Source of the DNA: Apodospora peruviana
Taxonomy: Eukaryota > Ascomycota > Sordariomycetes > Sordariales > Lasiosphaeriaceae
NCBI GenBank assembly: GCA_033439685.1
Contig: JAUEDM010000002.1
Span: 1,674,001 to 1,738,000, forward strand
Direction of reading: 5' to 3'
DNA length: 64,000 nt
Shown: in pieces, positions 34,172 through 46,500 of the stretch
Layout of the letters: every line of letters begins with the position of its first letter
Position numbering within the stretch: the first letter of the stretch is position 1
Position numbers and translations under genes: made by a program
Notes under the pieces: model-generated
What the model saw: the letters and a program-made list of their open reading frames with translations, nothing else
What the model was told of the DNA's origin: nothing
The model's database searches: none

Positions 34172-36576
34172 TGTACTGGCTAGGTATTGTCTCAAGTGTT
34201 TCTTTGGGGTCCTGTATGTGATTCGTTTTAAACTTGCGCGTAGAAATGACGTGTATAGCTTGGCTCGATAGTCCCGCTACCGTTGGATGCCGTAGGTGAT
34301 TTTATGTTTGATCTGGAGAGTTCATAGAGTTCGGACGGGGGTTGTGAGCTACCTTAATACTCAGATTCGTTCTTTGTTGAGATATCCGTCTGGAGTATCT
34401 ATTGTTAGGTTGCTATTTATGAGCTTCCATCCACGATATCGCTTTGTCCCCAGACTCAACCCTTTGTAGAACAATTCCATTATATGAGGACACTAAAAGG
34501 CCTGTCCTCGATATCACATTGCCGCTACCCTATTCGACGAATTTCGGTCTTCCAATACCTATCATTTTCTTTGTTTTCAGCAACTCTTTCTTTATACATG
34601 ACTTATATCGACATTGCTTACATCAGGAAAACAGACTGGTCACGTAAACCCACTTACATCGAGATATGTATGAATGTCCTCCTTGTCTACCCTGTACTTA
34701 TAAAATATGGGGGAATAAAATGCACGACCTCACGCAGGTAGCTAAACTTCAGACGATCGTAGATCTTCACTGTACTTTGTCGTCAAGCCGCACAACACGA
34801 TGCACCTGTCGCCACTCGAACATCACACATCCGGTTATCCAGCGAAGCAGCTCGATCTAATCGGTGTTCCATTTCCTTCATAGCATTCATTCGGGAAGCC
34901 GAGCGTCGTGGTAATGGACAGGAGGAGGATTGCACGTCTCGAATCGGCTTACTTTGGTCCATGGTACCTGACTTGTGTAACATATTCTAAGTGCGATAAA
35001 TGGAATGTTCAACGTTCTGGAATGTGAAACACGACGTTTCCGCAGCGGGGGATGTATAGAAAGTCACCTACCGGTATTGATTTCCCAAATTTACCTTTAC
35101 ACCTTTAAGGTTGTGTCAAACCGGAACCGTGGCCTCCCAAGCCAGACCTACAGTAAAACGGTTTGGGCGAATCAGATATGCCAATTGAATTGAATTCCCA
35201 GACCTCTAAAAGTTGTGAAGCTGGAGACCCCGCATTCTGCTCGCCCACGCAGTGGCGCTCTGTCGTCATAATGACTAAGCAAAAATTACATAGCTCCCCT
35301 TGGTCGCTGCCAGCCAGACCTCCCCCCACCGTGGAGTTCTGCAGCTTTCCACTCTTCAGATTAGGCACAATAGACGACAGGAGCTCTCCACACAGTATGG
35401 CGAACCAATCCACGAATGACGCAAAAGCGAAGATCAGAGAAAGAGCCAGCGGCGCTGATACGGGGCGGAAAGAAGGTGCAGACCGGAGGGCGGCAAGGGT
35501 GGGCAGCATCCGACCTGAGCCGTCGAGACCCGACGGATGCAGAGAGAATGCGAGCTTGTAAATTTCCTCGCTTGCTGAGGACGGAAAGCCAACTTGAAAA
35601 TGGAACATGCGAGCGGGTTGGAATTAATTCGGGTTCGCGAACCTCGTACGTGTAAAACCGGGAAGAGAAAAAAATGGCCCAGAGAATTGTCGAATGTCGA
35701 TTCATCTGCCTACCGGAAGGTGGCTGGCGGCAAATTGATCGCTGTTCGCAGCGGACATCCATGCTATCAGCATCGTGATTTCCCTGTTCGTGAACGAGGT
35801 CCACGGCGGGTGCTGGGCGACGGGCAGGTGCGGTGCCCACTTGCCAAGCCTCGTGCAGTAGCTCCGAACAGATCCCCGGTCTTTTCAATCCGCGCAATCT
35901 TGCCGGCCTTACGGCTGCCACTCACACAGTAGGTAAGGATGCAGGGACGGTATAAAACTCAACTCGCCGTAGGTCGCTAGTGGTGTAGCGTCATTGCCCA
36001 AATCGTCGGACCACCCAGGTAGACAGAAGTAGACCCAACAAGGCTCACCTCCCACCAACCTTTTGCTCTTGCGGCAAAGTGCCTCCCCCTTCCACTCTCA
36101 GACTCTCAGAATCTCCAGGCTCTCACCAATCCTTTCCCATCGCTATTCTTACATACAGACAGGGACGTGCTTTGCTCCTGTTTGCGATTGACCCAGACGT
36201 GCCGTGCCGCAAGCCCCAGCCGCCGCCTTATTCCTGCGCCGCCTTGCTCAGATCGGAACTCCAAGCGCTTCAGGTGTTGCTTGTTGCTCCTCTCCCGGAA
36301 CCGGCTACATAAAAGCTTGCCTCGCCGTCATCTTGCCCTCGCAATCGGGTCCCCCAGACCATTCCTGACGGCCTAGCTTACATTCTCCACGTTCGTATTT
36401 TGACCTTGTTCAACATTTTGTCATCTTCAAATAGCTGCTTGCTGCATGTGCAGTTGCTGCAGAGCTCTGTCCGATCCCGGATTTCAACCTTTATGCGCTG
36501 ACGACCCTCGTCGTCTTCTCTGCTAACCAAACTTCCATCGGGCAGTGTCCTTACGAGGAACAAACGCTTATACACA
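34172..36576. other. Upstream region of glycogen synthase, no gene seen
   Basis: The two flanking genes diverge, so this 2.4 kb should hold both promoters. TATA-like words occur at about 35950 (TATAAAAC) and 36306 (CATAAAAG). The last 500 bases are C/T-rich as in fungal leaders. Open frames near 35100-35930 are not convincing. Confidence 0.45.
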
Positions 36577-38915
36577 ATGGCAAGCGACGAGGCCGACCGT
36601 GATCCTCGCGAGGTCAAGAACCACCTGCTGTTCGAGATTGCGACTGAGGTTGCCCACAGAGGTATGTGCTTGGGTCTTTTGGTTGACTTGGCTGAGCGGC
36701 TCAGCTAACCTCGCGTGCGCAGTTGGTGGAATCTACTCCGTGATAAAATCCAAAGCCCCAGTTACCACCGCAGAATATGGCGATCGATACACGCTTATTG
36801 GACCTCTCAATCACCAATCCGTACGTCTCCAATGGCTCTCCTCTCGGAAGATCAACTGCTGACGATACATAGGCGGCCGTCGAGGTCGAGGAGCTGGAAC
36901 CCACCAACCCGGAGCTTGCCGCGACCATCCAGGCGATGAAAGATCGCGGCATTGGCATTTTGTATGGCAGATGGTTGATTGAGGGCGCCCCGCGCGTTCT
37001 CTTGTTCGACATAAAGACCGCATATCAATTCATGGGCGAGTGGAAGGCGGATCTGTGGAATGTGGCCTCAATTCCTTCCCCTGACAACGACGAAGAGACG
37101 AACGACGCAATCGTTTTCGGCTACTTGGTTGCTTGGTTTCTCGGTGAGGTGAGTACTAGCGTTCAGGTAGTATGCTGGCCGAATCCAACTGACACTGTCG
37201 CAGTTCGTATGCCACGAAAAGAAGAAAGCAGTTATTGCCCACTTTCACGAGTGGCTGGCGGGTGTCGCGCTACCATTGTGCAAGAAGCGGCGGATTGATG
37301 TTACGACCATCTTCACAACTCACGCAACGCTCTTGGGGCGATATTTGTGCGCGGGTTCCGTTGACTTTTACAACAACCTCCAGTGGTTCGACGTTGACGC
37401 GGAAGCGGGCAAGCGTGGCATCTACCACCGATACTGCATTGAGCGAGCGGCCGCTCATGCCTGCGATGTCTTCACCACGGTATCCCACATCACCGCCTAC
37501 GAGAGTGAGCACCTGCTCAAGCGCAAGCCGGACGGTGTGCTGCCGAACGGCCTTAACGTTACCAAATTCCAAGCTATGCACGAGTTCCAGAACCTGCATC
37601 AGCAGTCCAAGGAGAAAATTCACGACTTCGTACGGGGTCATTTCTACGGCCACTATGATTTCGATCCCGAAAATACCCTCTATTTCTTTACCGCCGGCCG
37701 CTATGAATTCCGCAATAAGGGAGTCGACATGTTTGTGGAGTCCCTTGCTCGTCTGAACCACAGGCTGAAGAGCTCTGGGAGCAAGACGACAGTTGTTGCC
37801 TTTATCATCATGCCTGCGCAGACATCTTCGTTGACGGTCGAGGCTCTCAAAGGCCAAGCCGTCATCAAGTCGCTTCGAGATACCGTTGATGTTATCGAGC
37901 GTGGTATTGGTCGACGTATCTTCGAGCGGTCCCTGAAGTGGCACGATGGAGACCCGCTACCGGATCAGAAGGAGCTGATCACCAGCCAAGACCGTGTCCT
38001 TCTTCGCAGACGTCTATTTGCCATGAAGAGACACGGTTTGCCCCCTATCGTGACGCACAACATGATTAACGATCATGATGATCCAATCTTGAACCAGATC
38101 CGGCGGGTGCAGCTCTTCAATCACCCCGATGATCGGGTTAAGATTGTTTTCCATCCCGAATTCTTGAACTCGGCCAACCCCGTGCTTCCGCTCGATTATG
38201 ACGACTTTGTGCGAGGCACCCACTTGGGTGTCTTTGCTTCGTACTACGAGCCCTGGGGCTATACGCCAGCTGAGTGCACAGTGATGGGCGTGCCAAGCAT
38301 CACAACCAATCTGTCCGGGTTTGGGTGTTATATGGAAGAGCTGATTGAAAATTCGAGCGACTACGGCATCTACATAGTTGACCGACGCAACAAAGGTGTC
38401 GATGATTCGGTCAACCAGCTTACTAACAATATGCTGGAGTTCTGCCAGAAGAGCCGGCGCCAGCGGATCAACCAGCGGAACAGAACCGAGCGCCTCAGTG
38501 ACTTGCTGGATTGGAAGCGGATGGGTATGGAATACGTCAAAGCTCGCCAGCTTGCGCTTCGACGGGCATACCCGGCTTCTTTCGATGGCGAAGAGGTGGA
38601 TGGCTTCGTTTCGGCACCGGAAACGAAGCTCTCCCGACCCTTCTCGGTGCCGGGTTCGCCTCGAACTGGCATGATGACGCCAGGTGACTTCGCGTCCCTT
38701 CAGGAGGGCCGCGAAGGACTCAGCACCGAGGACTATGTCGCGTGGAAGCTGCCGTAAGCTATCTCCTTGCACGTTTTTGGAAAGACAGTTACTAACAAGG
38801 CATATCATCTAGTGAGGAGGAGGACCCTGACGAGTACCCTTTCCCTCTCACCCTACGGACAAAGCGGTCGGGGCCAGCTAGTCCTCTGGACGGTGTGCAG
38901 CTCAATGGCAATTAA
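36577..38915 (+). CDS. gsy1: Glycogen synthase (GT3 family)
   Basis: The enzyme adds glucose from UDP-glucose to growing glycogen chains in the cytosol. Five exons (36577-36661, 36723-36820, 36873-37148, 37204-38753, 38813-38915) give 703 residues, the usual length for fungal Gsy. Family blocks include HLLFEIATEVAHRVGGIYSV, EYGDRYTLIGPLNHQ, IAHFHEWLAG, TTIFTTHATLLGRYLCAG, FYNNLQWFDVD, VLPNGLNV and SYYEPWGYTPAECTVMGVPS, the last being the nucleotide-sugar region. An Arg cluster (RRQRINQRNRTERLSDLLDW) matches the glucose-6-phosphate activation site. The C-terminal tail has Ser/Thr-Pro sites (SVPGSPRTGMMTPG and GPASPLDG), typical of phosphorylation control. The last intron splits the tail before EEEDPDEYPF. 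All introns have GTATGT, GTACGT, GTGAGT or GTAAGC donors and keep frame. Confidence 0.96.
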
Positions 38916-40322
38916 TTACTCGGCTACGCGTAACTCTCTGTCGACAGACTTATATAACTTGACGGCATTCGCGGTTTGGTGACTCTCAGCGGAATGCTTT
39001 CATTTCTTGCCCCGCCACTTATGGAATATGTTTATATTACCCGCGAATGGATAGTACAGGAGCGAAATCCAGGTATCTATATCCATGTATGGGAACCGGG
39101 TATTTAGGATGAGACGAAAAGGGGCACTTCTTATGGTTTAATTTTCTTTGGTTGTTACTAGTTGGCAGGCGAGCAGGTAAGGCGTGGCGGACCGCAGCGG
39201 TAATGGAGTGGTGGTGGACGGATAGTGTTGTACAGTATATACGTAGCAGTATATTGTAAATTGGACTGACGGGGACTTGCATCAGATTGTCAGACTCGAA
39301 AATTACGAGCATTGGGCGGTTCTTATTGTAGTCAACGGGACGTTCTCTTCATCTTACTTGGCCATCCATAGTACGTAGGCGTGCGTGATATAACTGGCCT
39401 GTGTTAAGTTGGTGCCGCACTGGAATGACTGGAACGAAGAGCAGAGGCCGATGGAGACATCGGTGGGAGAGCCCCTGACGAGAAGGCTGCACAGGAGCTG
39501 GGAGTTTGTTTGTGAGACTCAAACTCCAGGGAACCTGGTTTGAATGGATCAATCAACCTTCCCACAGGGCTGTCCCGGCCGCCACTTACAACTTTATTGG
39601 GAACATGCCGAGTTCATGACTTGCATCCCATCAAAATAGACATGACACATGATCTCTGTTCGTAGATATGGTGACCGGGCTTGAAATATTAGCTAACGTA
39701 CCCCCCTTTACCTCACGGCGTTCAGTCAAATCATTCACTCAAAATATTCCCTCGTTCATTCGTAGCCTACCGTCTACCTATCTATCCCGGACGCTGACTG
39801 CATCAGCCGAGTATGCTGCGCTTCTAAGCTCTACGGCACGACAAGCTCGCCCAGGTACCTATCCCTATTTTCCCAGGGACCACCACACCAAGCTGCAGGA
39901 GGTTGCATTGGCTGGTGGGGGACAGACAGCCCCTGATTCTACACAAGCTAGCTGCGAGCTGCTGCTGCAACCCAAACATTTCACCATCTGCAACCTCGAC
40001 GGGGCTGCGAGCTGCAACCTAACCTCGACAGTACAGCACAGACAATAGCAGCCACTAATAGCTCAAGACTGGTTGGTTGGCTCGGTATTTTAGCTACAGC
40101 CTTCCTACCTAACCTTCCCGGACGAGGTGGTAGTTAATAAGTGGAGGGGGCCGTTGGCTGTTCTGTTTTAAGCAATAAGCTTTCTTTTCCCCCACATCCC
40201 ACATTACATTCCCCCTCATCAGTAGTCCCCAACATCTTTCTCCATTCTACCTTTCCTCCCTTTTCTCCACATCGACCTTTCCTCCCTTTTCTCCACATCT
40301 ACCTACACACCTACCTGTCACC
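38916..40322. other. Spacer between glycogen synthase and the F-box/LRR gene
   Basis: No gene is supported. It holds the glycogen synthase 3' end and the next gene's promoter. The final 120 bases are C/T-rich and contain a 26-base tandem duplication (40249-40300). Confidence 0.45.
40249..40300. repeat. Two-copy 26-base tandem repeat in the F-box/LRR gene leader
   Basis: The unit begins ACCTTTCCTCCC, continues TTTTCTCCACATC and differs only in its last base between copies. It ends 22 bases before the start codon, so it probably lies in the 5' untranslated leader. Confidence 0.85.
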
Positions 40323-42776
40323 ATGAGATTCTTCAAAAAGAAAGACAAGAGGAAGAAGGACGACGGCTTTGGGGAAGGAGGAGGTGGTGGCGGCGGTTCG
40401 ATGATGCCGGGCTTTGGGTCCGACAACAGGAGGACATTTGGCAGCGACTTCCGGCCCGCGGACAACGGCGGTTACGGTTACGGGTCCCGATCCCCACCCG
40501 GTGGTGCCGGCGCCGGCGCCCAGCAGCACCACAACTACTACCACCAGAGCAGGCCGTCGCGCCGATCCGCCAGTCTCCTGGCGAGGTTCGACGCGCAGAC
40601 ATTAAACAACATTTTCGGCTGGGTGTGTCCGCACAGTCTAGACGAGACGTACGAGACCTGCGAGAACAGTTCGACCGAGGACGGCGCGTGCATGCTTTGC
40701 GACCTGCGCGACCTGGCCGAGTGTGTTTTAGTCTGCAAGCCATGGAGGAAGGAAGCGGTTAAGCGACTGTACGTATAACCTATTTGTGTGCATGGTTATC
40801 GTTAGTTGGTTTGGTGGTTGATATGCGCATGCATGCTGACATTTTTGATTCCGCGTAGGTACCATAGCATCCGCATCGACACGGTCCACTACTGCGCGCG
40901 CGAGATACAGTTGTCGGAAGAGCGCAAGAAGCGCGGCTCCTTCTTTGATCGGAACGGCGAGCCGGAAGACACGGCGCAGGCGCGGCTCAAGCTGTTGTGT
41001 CGCACGCTGCGCGAAGACCCGGTGCGCTTAGGAAAACTGGTCAGGTTCCTCAAGACGCCGTACATGCTCCGCGAGTCGAGCCAGGCCGACCTGGCGCGCA
41101 CGATTGCCGTGACGCCGAATCTGAGGTATGTCGACTTGCCCGAGGGCCTATTTACGGATGACCCGGCCTACGTGACGCTGCGGCTCGAGGTCCAGGCGCG
41201 CTGCCACGACCTGCGCAAGATGACGTACATCCGCGGGTCCGAGCGCAGCCTGCAGGCGCTGGCCCACGGCCAGATATGGACACGGCTTGAGGTTCTCGAG
41301 CTGATCCGCATCAATATGGATCCGGCTATGTTAAGGCAGGTGTTGGGTGCCTTGGGATACCTGCGCGCGCTCAAGATTTCTGAGAGTGAGTGCGTGACCG
41401 ACCAGGTGCTGGGGTGGAACGATATGCTGCCGCCGTTTCCGCCCCTCGAGGAGTTTATCCTTACGAATTGTCCGCACGTCACGGCCGATGGGTTGTTGGG
41501 CTGGCTGGTCCCGTTGCCTGAGGCGCAGCAGGCGCTGAGGGTGCTCACGCTGAACGGCACCGGCGTGAGAGTCGGGCAGCTGCAGGAGGTTTGTGGGGCT
41601 TATACGCCGAACCTCAAGCACCTGTCGGTCATTGAGGGCGTGTCGGTTGCGATGCAACAGCAGCAGGGCGGGATCCTGTTTAGCTGCCCGAGCCTGGAGA
41701 CGCTGCATTACGAGATCACGGTGTCGGCGCAGGCGCCCAAGTTCTCGTCTGCCGGGGTCACGAGCAGTTACTATAATTACCTCGCGAGTTCGTTGTTAAG
41801 CGGTGGGTTGCCGAACCTGCGGGCGCTTTATGTGCGGGAACCCAACTTTCCGGAACTATTGCTGGGCGGACTGCCGCCGCCTGCTCCAGCTTTTGCTGGT
41901 GGGATGCCGTTGCTTCGGCCATCGAGCAGTAGTGGGTCGATGACAAGTTCTGCTGGTGGCGGCGGCGGATTCCTGTCGCCTAGTGCTCAGAGCGGTAGCA
42001 GCGGCGGTGGAGGAGGGTTTTTGAGTCCGTCGTCATTAGGAGGACAGGGGAGCCCGAGGATGTCGTCATCTCAGCAATATTTAAATCCCTTTGCGGGTGG
42101 TGGTGGTCATCACAATAGAGGACAAGGGTCGGTGTCGTCGCTGAATAGCGGCTCGTTGTGGGGGTCACCTCAACATACCGGTGATAGTGGGGAGAGGTGG
42201 AAGCCGGGGCACAGGGCGCAGCAGTTTAGTAGCAATAACCCTTTTGCTGGTGCTGCTGCCGCCGGGATGATGAGTACTTCTCCTACAGGAGGAATAGGAG
42301 GAGGAGGTATCGGGAACCTACCGGCCAGGATGGAGGTGTTCACAAAAGGTGATGATGATCAACTGAGTTGGTCGTTTGTTCAGCTGCCCCCGTCGTCTAC
42401 GAGGAATGGTGATGGGAAAAAGGAGAGGCCGTTGAGCAGTTACGGATTAGGGGCGGACGTGATGGGTGGCAACGCCGCAGGGTGGAGTAGTGGTGCCGGA
42501 GCGAGGAAGAGTGTGCTCGTTGGGAGGAATAATGGGGCTGGGGGAGGGCTGGGGGGGTTCTTGGCTGTGCCGAGTGAGAATTCTGGTGGTGTGAGGGGAC
42601 GAGCTGCTGGGAGGAATGCTGCTGCTGGTGCGACGATAGGTAACTTTAGTAGTAGCTTTGGAAGCTCTCATCATGCTCGTGGTGGGAGCGATGCCGCCGG
42701 AGCCGGGGAAGATCTTTGGCCGCGGCCGAGACCGACGAGTAGTTCAGGTGAGAGCCGGAGGGATTTGTGGCGGTGA
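40323..42776 (+). CDS. F-box/LRR-like protein with Gly/Ser-rich tail
   Basis: Two exons (40323-40768 and 40859-42776) give 787 residues. The N-terminus is basic (MRFFKKKDKRKKDD) then Gly-rich. An F-box-like segment spans about residues 80-160: SLLARFDAQTLNNIFGWVCP, then DLRDLAECVLVCKPWRKEAV. An LRR-like region follows to about residue 480 (LEVLELIRINMDPA, ALKISESECVTD, LEEFILTNCPHVT, LRVLTLNGTGVRV, LKHLSVIEG). F-box proteins of this layout usually recruit substrates to SCF ubiquitin ligases; here that is inference. Residues about 490-787 are Gly/Ser-rich and probably disordered, with GGGG and SPSS runs. The intron (40769-40858, GTACGT donor, GTAG acceptor) restores KRLYHSIRIDTV. Its substrate and partners are not evident. 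Confidence 0.8.
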
Positions 42777-42788
42777 TAGCTTTTTAGC

Positions 42789-42812
42789 TTTTTTTTTTTT
42801 TTTTTTTTTTTT
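42789..42812. repeat. Run of about 24 T
   Basis: The homopolymer starts 13 bases after the F-box/LRR stop codon on the plus strand. Length may be affected by sequencing error. Confidence 0.85.
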
Positions 42813-43309
42813 CCCATTGGTGCACGGTTAAGGGATGATAGTGGTTGGATGTGGGGTTTTTTACTTTGGCAGGGAATTACGGTGACTTTTTGAGGATTCT
42901 GACTATTCAGTCAGTCAGATAGGGGTTGGTTGTTTATTTTCGTTTGCATGTGGCGGTAGCGGTAAAAACACATACACACACAAATTACGGGGTAATGATT
43001 ATGGGTGGATGGATGGACGAAGGACGGGGTTGCGGTTACGGCTTTACGGTCTATGGCTTGATTGATACCTAACATAGTACGATGATGATATCGATGTGTT
43101 TAAACGTTGGATTTTTTTCTCGCTGTCTTTCGATCTGTGTTGAGCATGTGTGCGTGTTATCACGTATCTCTCTACCTTATTCTCCGGTACTAGGTCCTTA
43201 AACTTGATCCTGATGCTGATCCCAAAGCAAAGACAGCCAGCCCCCAGTAAAAAACGCAAGTCCCCATTACCAATATCCCATCCCCTCCGATTTCCAGCCA
43301 ATGCCTGCC

Positions 43310-43351
43310 TACCTAGGTGCCAACATACTCTACCTAGGTGCCAACATACTC
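43310..43351. repeat. Perfect two-copy 21-base tandem repeat
   Basis: The unit starts TACCTAGGTGCCAAC and ends ATACTC. The two copies are identical, suggesting a recent duplication. The TACCTAGGT core also recurs in other spacers of this window. Confidence 0.9.
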
Positions 43352-43509
43352 CGTTTCCCAGAAAACAAACGAAAATAACGATCGTTCCTCGTACCAAAGT
43401 CTGATCAATGACTGATTTCCTTTTCGCCATCTATTTTGTTCAGTTGTCCTATGAGCATGGAAGAGAACATAAGAAGAATGAGATAGACGAGTAGAGAAAT
43501 GAACAGAGT

Positions 43510-46500
43510 TTAGTTGGGCTGGAAGTGGCTATTGCCGGTAGGAGGCTGCTGGAAGTAACCGTTAGGTGGGAGGTTGTTGAGAGTCGGAAGGCTGTTGAGA
43601 GTCGGAAGGCTGTTGAGAGTCGGAAGATCGTTGTTGTGAGATTGGTGGTTGTTAAGAGTCTGAAGGCTGCTGTGCGGTTGAAGGTTGTTGTTCAAGGTCT
43701 GATAATAGCTATTGTTGGTAGTCTGAATGTTGTTACCAGGTTGGAAGTGGCTGTTAGGAGCTGGAGCAGGGACATTGCGATTGTTGACAGGCTGAAATTT
43801 GTTACCAGCTTGGAAGCGGTTGTTCGGAACTTGGGGGTGGTTGTTTGCGGCTTGGTAAGCGGTTTGGAAGTTGCCGGTGTTCGGACCCCGGAAGTTGCCT
43901 ATGTTAACAGTCCGGAGGTTGCTAGTGTTGATAGGCTGGAGGTTGCGAGCTTGGAGGTTATCAGTGGTGATAGGCTGGAGGTTGTTCCGAGCTTGAAGGT
44001 TGCCAGTATTAATAGACTGGAGGTTACCAGCGTTGACAGCCTGGAAGTTGGCAGTATTAATAGACTGGAAGTTGCCAGTGTTGATAGGCTGGAGGTTGCT
44101 CCGAGCTTGGAGGCTACTAGAATTAATAGGCTGGAGGTTGTTCCGAGCTTGGAGGGTGCCGGTGTTAATAGGCTGGAGGTTTCCAGTGCTGGCAGTCTGG
44201 AAATTGCCAGTGTTGACAGGTTGGAGGTTGCTCCGAGCTTGGAGGGTGCCAGTGTTGACAAGCTGGAGGTTGCCAGTGTTAATAGCTGGGAGGTTGTTCC
44301 GAGCTTGGAGGTTGCCTGTGTTGGCAGTCTGGAAGGAGTTCAGAAGAGGGGTGGAGCTGGGGAATGTCTGAGTCGAGGGAGACGTCCCAGACATGAGATA
44401 CTGATTCTGTTGGTTGCCAAAGCCGGGGATGGCGGGACTGGTGGGAGCCGTCGTAATATATTGACCTAGTCGAACAGCGCCGTCAGAGAAGCCAAAGTCG
44501 GGAGTCGACGTTGAAGCATATTGATTCGGCTGATTGGCGACATTGGCAACCACGGCACCTACAGAGCTCATAAAAGATTGATATGCTGGGACTTGTTGGT
44601 TGAGGACGGTGGAGTTAGGATAGCCGGGTGGGAAGTAGGCGTCGGGTGGGAAGGCTGGAGTGACAGGAGTCGTAAGGTATTGATCTTGTTGATTGTAATC
44701 ATCACCTCCGTCATCTCCATCCTCATCATCGTCATCATCGTCATCATCGTCATCTCCGTCATCTTCGTCGTCATTTTCGTCCTCATCCTCTTTATCCCCT
44801 TCTTCCACGTCTTCCATGTCCTCATCCTCTTCTTCCTCTTCTTCCTCTTCTTCCTCTTCTCCCTCTTCTCCCTCTTCTTCCTCTTCTTCCTCTTCTTCCT
44901 CTTCTTCCTCTTCTTCCTCTTCTTCCTCTTCCTCGTCTTCCATGTCCTCATCCTCCTCTTCTTCCTTTTCTCCCTCTTCTTCCTCTTCCTCGTCTTCCAT
45001 GTCCTCATCCTCCTCATCACCATTCTCACCTTCGTTCTCCCCAGAAGACTCATCCACTTGATTGCCTTCGTCGGCCTGTGATTCAACATCGTCCTCATCA
45101 AAATAGCTAGGGTCAACAATCGAAAAATAGTCCCTCTCCCCAATGCCCATTTCTAAATCTATTTGGCCCACGTCCATGTCCGCATCGTATTCGTCGTCTT
45201 CCTCATCCGGGAAAGGTTTGAGTGGCAGCTTCTTATTAGCCAATACCGCCGTGCCCTTTACCTGAACACTCATCTTCCGCCAATTTCTAAACGCCATCTT
45301 CTTCACGACGCCATTGACTCTACCGTACGGGTTGCTCATAAAACATGGGTTCTTTTTGGTGTTAGTTGTAGGGTCATAGCCGAGGGTGCTCAAGACGTTT
45401 ATCAAGTTTCGTTGGATGTTTTGGTAGTTATAGTCGGTCTCTCTCAACGTTGCCATCAAACGGTCCAGTTCCTCGCGGTCGTCTTCCTTGATCATATCCT
45501 TCTCCTCTTGGGTCAGGCTGTCCCACCGGGCCTTCCGAGCATGCTTGGGCTGCCACATGGTTCGCTCGAAGGGCACATTACCGCAACCTTGATGGATCTT
45601 CATGGTCATGCGCTGCTTGTGAGATTTGCTTGCCCAGGGCAGGCCCGGGGTGCCCAGCACCTCGTGATCGTCCTCCTCTTCGTCGCTCATGTACATCTCC
45701 TCAAGGGTCGGGACCAACCTCTCACCGGTGTTGACGTTGATGTGGCCATAGAGCATCATGCTCTGGACGTCCTTCCATAACGGGAGCTTACGCTTCGCCG
45801 ACTGCATGTTCATCAACTCGTCGGGACGCAGCAGGTGGTGGGCGCCCGCACCCCAGCCCTCGAAATGGAGGATTCCCATCTCGTTGATATCGACACCGTA
45901 GACCGGCCATCCGGCCATGATTTGGTCTGTGGTGGGCTGGACGTCATAGCGGATCTTGAGCTGGATGATCTCGTCGTTGCTGGTGTACTTCTTCCGCCGC
46001 AGGAGACTCCAGAGCTCTGATAGGCTCTTCTGCCCCATCATGAGCTCCAGCAATTTCGTCTCCATAGGGCCAAAGATTGGGTCGTTAAACAGGAGTAACA
46101 GCTTGACAAAGAACAAGTTCATCCGGTAGAGATCGGCGTCCGTAAACAATTCTTTGTTGCCCATCATGATTGCTCGCTTTCTGCTCGACGAGACGTCCAT
46201 CAATAACCAAATCTTCTTCAGCACAAGATCCGTGCCTGGGGGCAGCCGATGGCCCATCCGGGCGAGGGTCGCGATGATGTCGCGGACGCGGGTCTCTCGC
46301 ATAACCACAAACTGCAGCCACTGCAGGCCGGGGATCATGCGCACCTCGTTGTTGACAAACTCTGGACGAGGTTGTCCCGGATTGCTCAAATAGTGCATGT
46401 CGTAGTATGCCGGGTCGGTCGGGCGGCCAGCCGGGTCCTTGACGAAGTACCTTCTCGAGGCGTCCGAAAAAAGGCGGACAGAGTCGGGTGCCATATAGGT

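Larger units (their letters stand above)
42777..43509. other. Convergent spacer with T run and 21-base tandem repeat
   Basis: This holds two gene 3' ends. It contains a run of about 24 T (42789-42812), a short CA-rich stretch near 42970, and a perfect two-copy tandem repeat (43310-43351). No gene is seen. Confidence 0.55.

Noticed and set aside
43525..44469. A 314-codon plus-strand frame rich in Leu-Glu-Val repeats
   Set aside because: It is the complement of the minisatellite in the minus-strand F-box-region gene and has no independent support.
44521..45143. Ser-rich, Phe/Leu/Ile-rich and Arg/Lys-rich frames over the acidic tract
   Set aside because: They are shadows of the Glu/Asp codon run in the F-box-region gene.
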